Shown here: piece by piece, positions 6,891 to 7,845 of the stretch
Position numbering within the stretch: the first letter of the stretch is position 1
How the letters are laid out: each line of letters starts with the position of its first letter
Source of the DNA: Desulfobacula sp.
GTDB lineage: Bacteria; Desulfobacterota; Desulfobacteria; Desulfobacterales; Desulfobacteraceae
Assembly (NCBI GenBank): GCA_029940245.1
Contig: JAOZRF010000117.1
Coordinates: 1-7,845 of the forward strand
Length of the DNA stretch: 7,845 bases
Direction: 5' to 3'
Program-made: the position numbers and the translations under genes
Notes under the pieces: generated by a model
What the model saw: only the letters and a program-made list of their open reading frames with translations
Told to the model about the DNA's origin: nothing
The model's database searches: none

Positions 6891-7845
6891 TTAAATTTCT
6901 CCTGCGGCATGAACCTTTAAAATCTCAATGACCAACCTTGCTGTAGCCTCCATATCCTTGATGTCAACAGATTCATTTAAGGTGTGAACATTGGTCATGC
7001 CGGTTCCAAGAACCCCTGCCATAATGCCTTTGCCAAAAAAAACATTGGCATCTGCGCCACCGCCGGTGGTCTTGCTTTCCAAAGTGGTACCAAGATTCCG
7101 GGCTGCTTTCCCGGCAAGTTTAATGGTCCTGTGATCTTCAGAAATATTTGTCGGGGTAAAATCATTTTCAACAATGGCCTCTATCCTGGGAAGGCCTGAA
7201 TCATTTTTGAATCGTTCTGCGGCAGCGTAAAATGCAGCTACAATATTGTCTGTAACTGTTTTTAGTTTTTCAGCATCATGGCTTCTGGCTTCCCCGTGGA
7301 TTTCAACAAATTCAGGAACAATATTGGTGGCAACCCCGCCTTTAATGATGCCAAGATTACAGGTGGTCTCTTCATCAATCCGACCCAAATTAAGCTCGGA
7401 AATGGCTTTTGATGCGACCATAATAGCATTGATCCCGTTTTCGGGTGCTGCACCTGCATGGGCAGCCTTGCCATATATTTTTATGGTAATTTTATTGGCA
7501 GCAGGTGCTTTTGTAACAATCCCCTGTGTATCGGTTGAATCAAGAATATATCCGAACTTTGAATCCATTAAAGAATAATCAAAATATTTTGCCCCTAAAA
7601 GACCGATTTCTTCACAAACCGTAAAAATAATTTCAACCGGCGGGTAATCAATTTTGTTTTCAAAAATTACATCCATGACCTCAAGAATAATGGCAAGGGC
7701 GGATTTATCATCCGCACCCAGGATAGTCGTTCCATCACTTCTAAAAATACCATCTTCAAACCGGACTTTTATACCTTTTCCCGGACCGACTGTATCCATA
7801 TGCCCGGATAAAAATAAAGGCTCAGCATCAACCGTGCCTTTAAAC
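6891..7845 (-). CDS. M20-family zinc peptidase, PepT-like, 5' end outside the window
   Basis: This is a cytoplasmic metallopeptidase of the M20 family, closest in style to peptidase T (tripeptide aminopeptidase) and PepT-like proteins. The frame stays open past the internal ATG at 7799 to the right edge; the extra 15 codons read FKGTVDAEPLFLSGH and supply a key ligand, so the true start lies beyond the window (roughly 50-70 residues missing by family length). In the visible 317 residues, metal-site motifs are HMD (15-17), LGADDKSALA (42-51), the catalytic and ligand pair CEE (77-79), LDS (101-103) and the final His in TNVHTLNES (284-292). The dimerisation lid domain spans about 112-228 and includes HAGAAPENG (129-137). 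All expected ligands are present, so the enzyme should be active. larC follows after 2 bases. It could release amino acids from small peptides; the exact substrate cannot be told from the sequence, so no symbol is given. Confidence 0.93.
   Translation of the reverse strand, partial: FKGTVDAEPLFLSGHMDTVGPGKGIKVRFEDGIFRSDGTTILGADDKSALAIILEVMDVIFENKIDYPPVEIIFTVCEEIGLLGAKYFDYSLMDSKFGYILDSTDTQGIVTKAPAANKITIKIYGKAAHAGAAPENGINAIMVASKAISELNLGRIDEETTCNLGIIKGGVATNIVPEFVEIHGEARSHDAEKLKTVTDNIVAAFYAAAERFKNDSGLPRIEAIVENDFTPTNISEDHRTIKLAGKAARNLGTTLESKTTGGGADANVFFGKGIMAGVLGTGMTNVHTLNESVDIKDMEATARLVIEILKVHAAGEI
6899..6903 (-). promoter_or_regulatory. Ribosome binding site deciding the GTG start of larC
   Basis: AGGAG on the minus strand lies 10 bases before the GTG at 6888 and within the last codons of the upstream peptidase gene. 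It supports the GTG over the internal ATG at codon 7. Spacing is slightly long. Confidence 0.7.

Noticed and set aside
7246..7578. 110-residue plus-strand open frame opposite the peptidase
   Set aside because: Antisense to M20 motifs with no ribosome site or recognisable domain; a shadow frame.

Overview
All recognisable genes lie on the minus strand and read leftward, from the right edge to the left edge. They form one tightly packed, operon-like block of seven genes: a 5'-truncated M20/PepT-like metallopeptidase, larC, pgpA, recA, alaS, yejB, and a 3'-truncated yejE. No gap between genes exceeds 33 bases, and three of the junctions are 4-base ATGA stop/start overlaps. There are no RNA genes, mobile elements, CRISPR arrays or clear terminators.

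The organism looks like an anaerobic, moderately AT-rich Gram-negative bacterium. The style of RecA and AlaRS, a pgpA-recA-alaS string without recX, and the presence of larC suggest a sulfate-reducing relative of the Desulfobacterales (former Deltaproteobacteria). This is inferred from gene style and order, not from a search. The two-membrane assignment fits a Yej-type inner-membrane importer.

Region by region: 7845-6891 encodes a zinc peptidase with all the metal-ligand motifs of the M20 family. 6888-5653 encodes LarC, the nickel-insertion enzyme of nickel-pincer cofactor synthesis. 5656-5192 encodes phosphatidylglycerophosphatase A for phospholipid synthesis. 5181-4144 encodes RecA. 4110-1450 encodes a full-length, editing-competent alanyl-tRNA synthetase. 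1453-422 and 425-1 encode the two permease subunits of a YejBE-type peptide ABC importer.

The genes are mostly housekeeping and do not make one obvious pathway. The points that merit a second look are the coupling of a Yej peptide importer (the family that takes up microcin C, a Trojan-horse tRNA-synthetase inhibitor) to alaS by a 4-base overlap; recA lying inside the operon with no room for its own upstream control region; an in-register A AAA AAC heptamer in larC, a gene whose family is known to use ribosomal frameshifting in Lactobacillus; and a nine-A run at the basic 3' end of recA. I do not see a clearly new biological system here.
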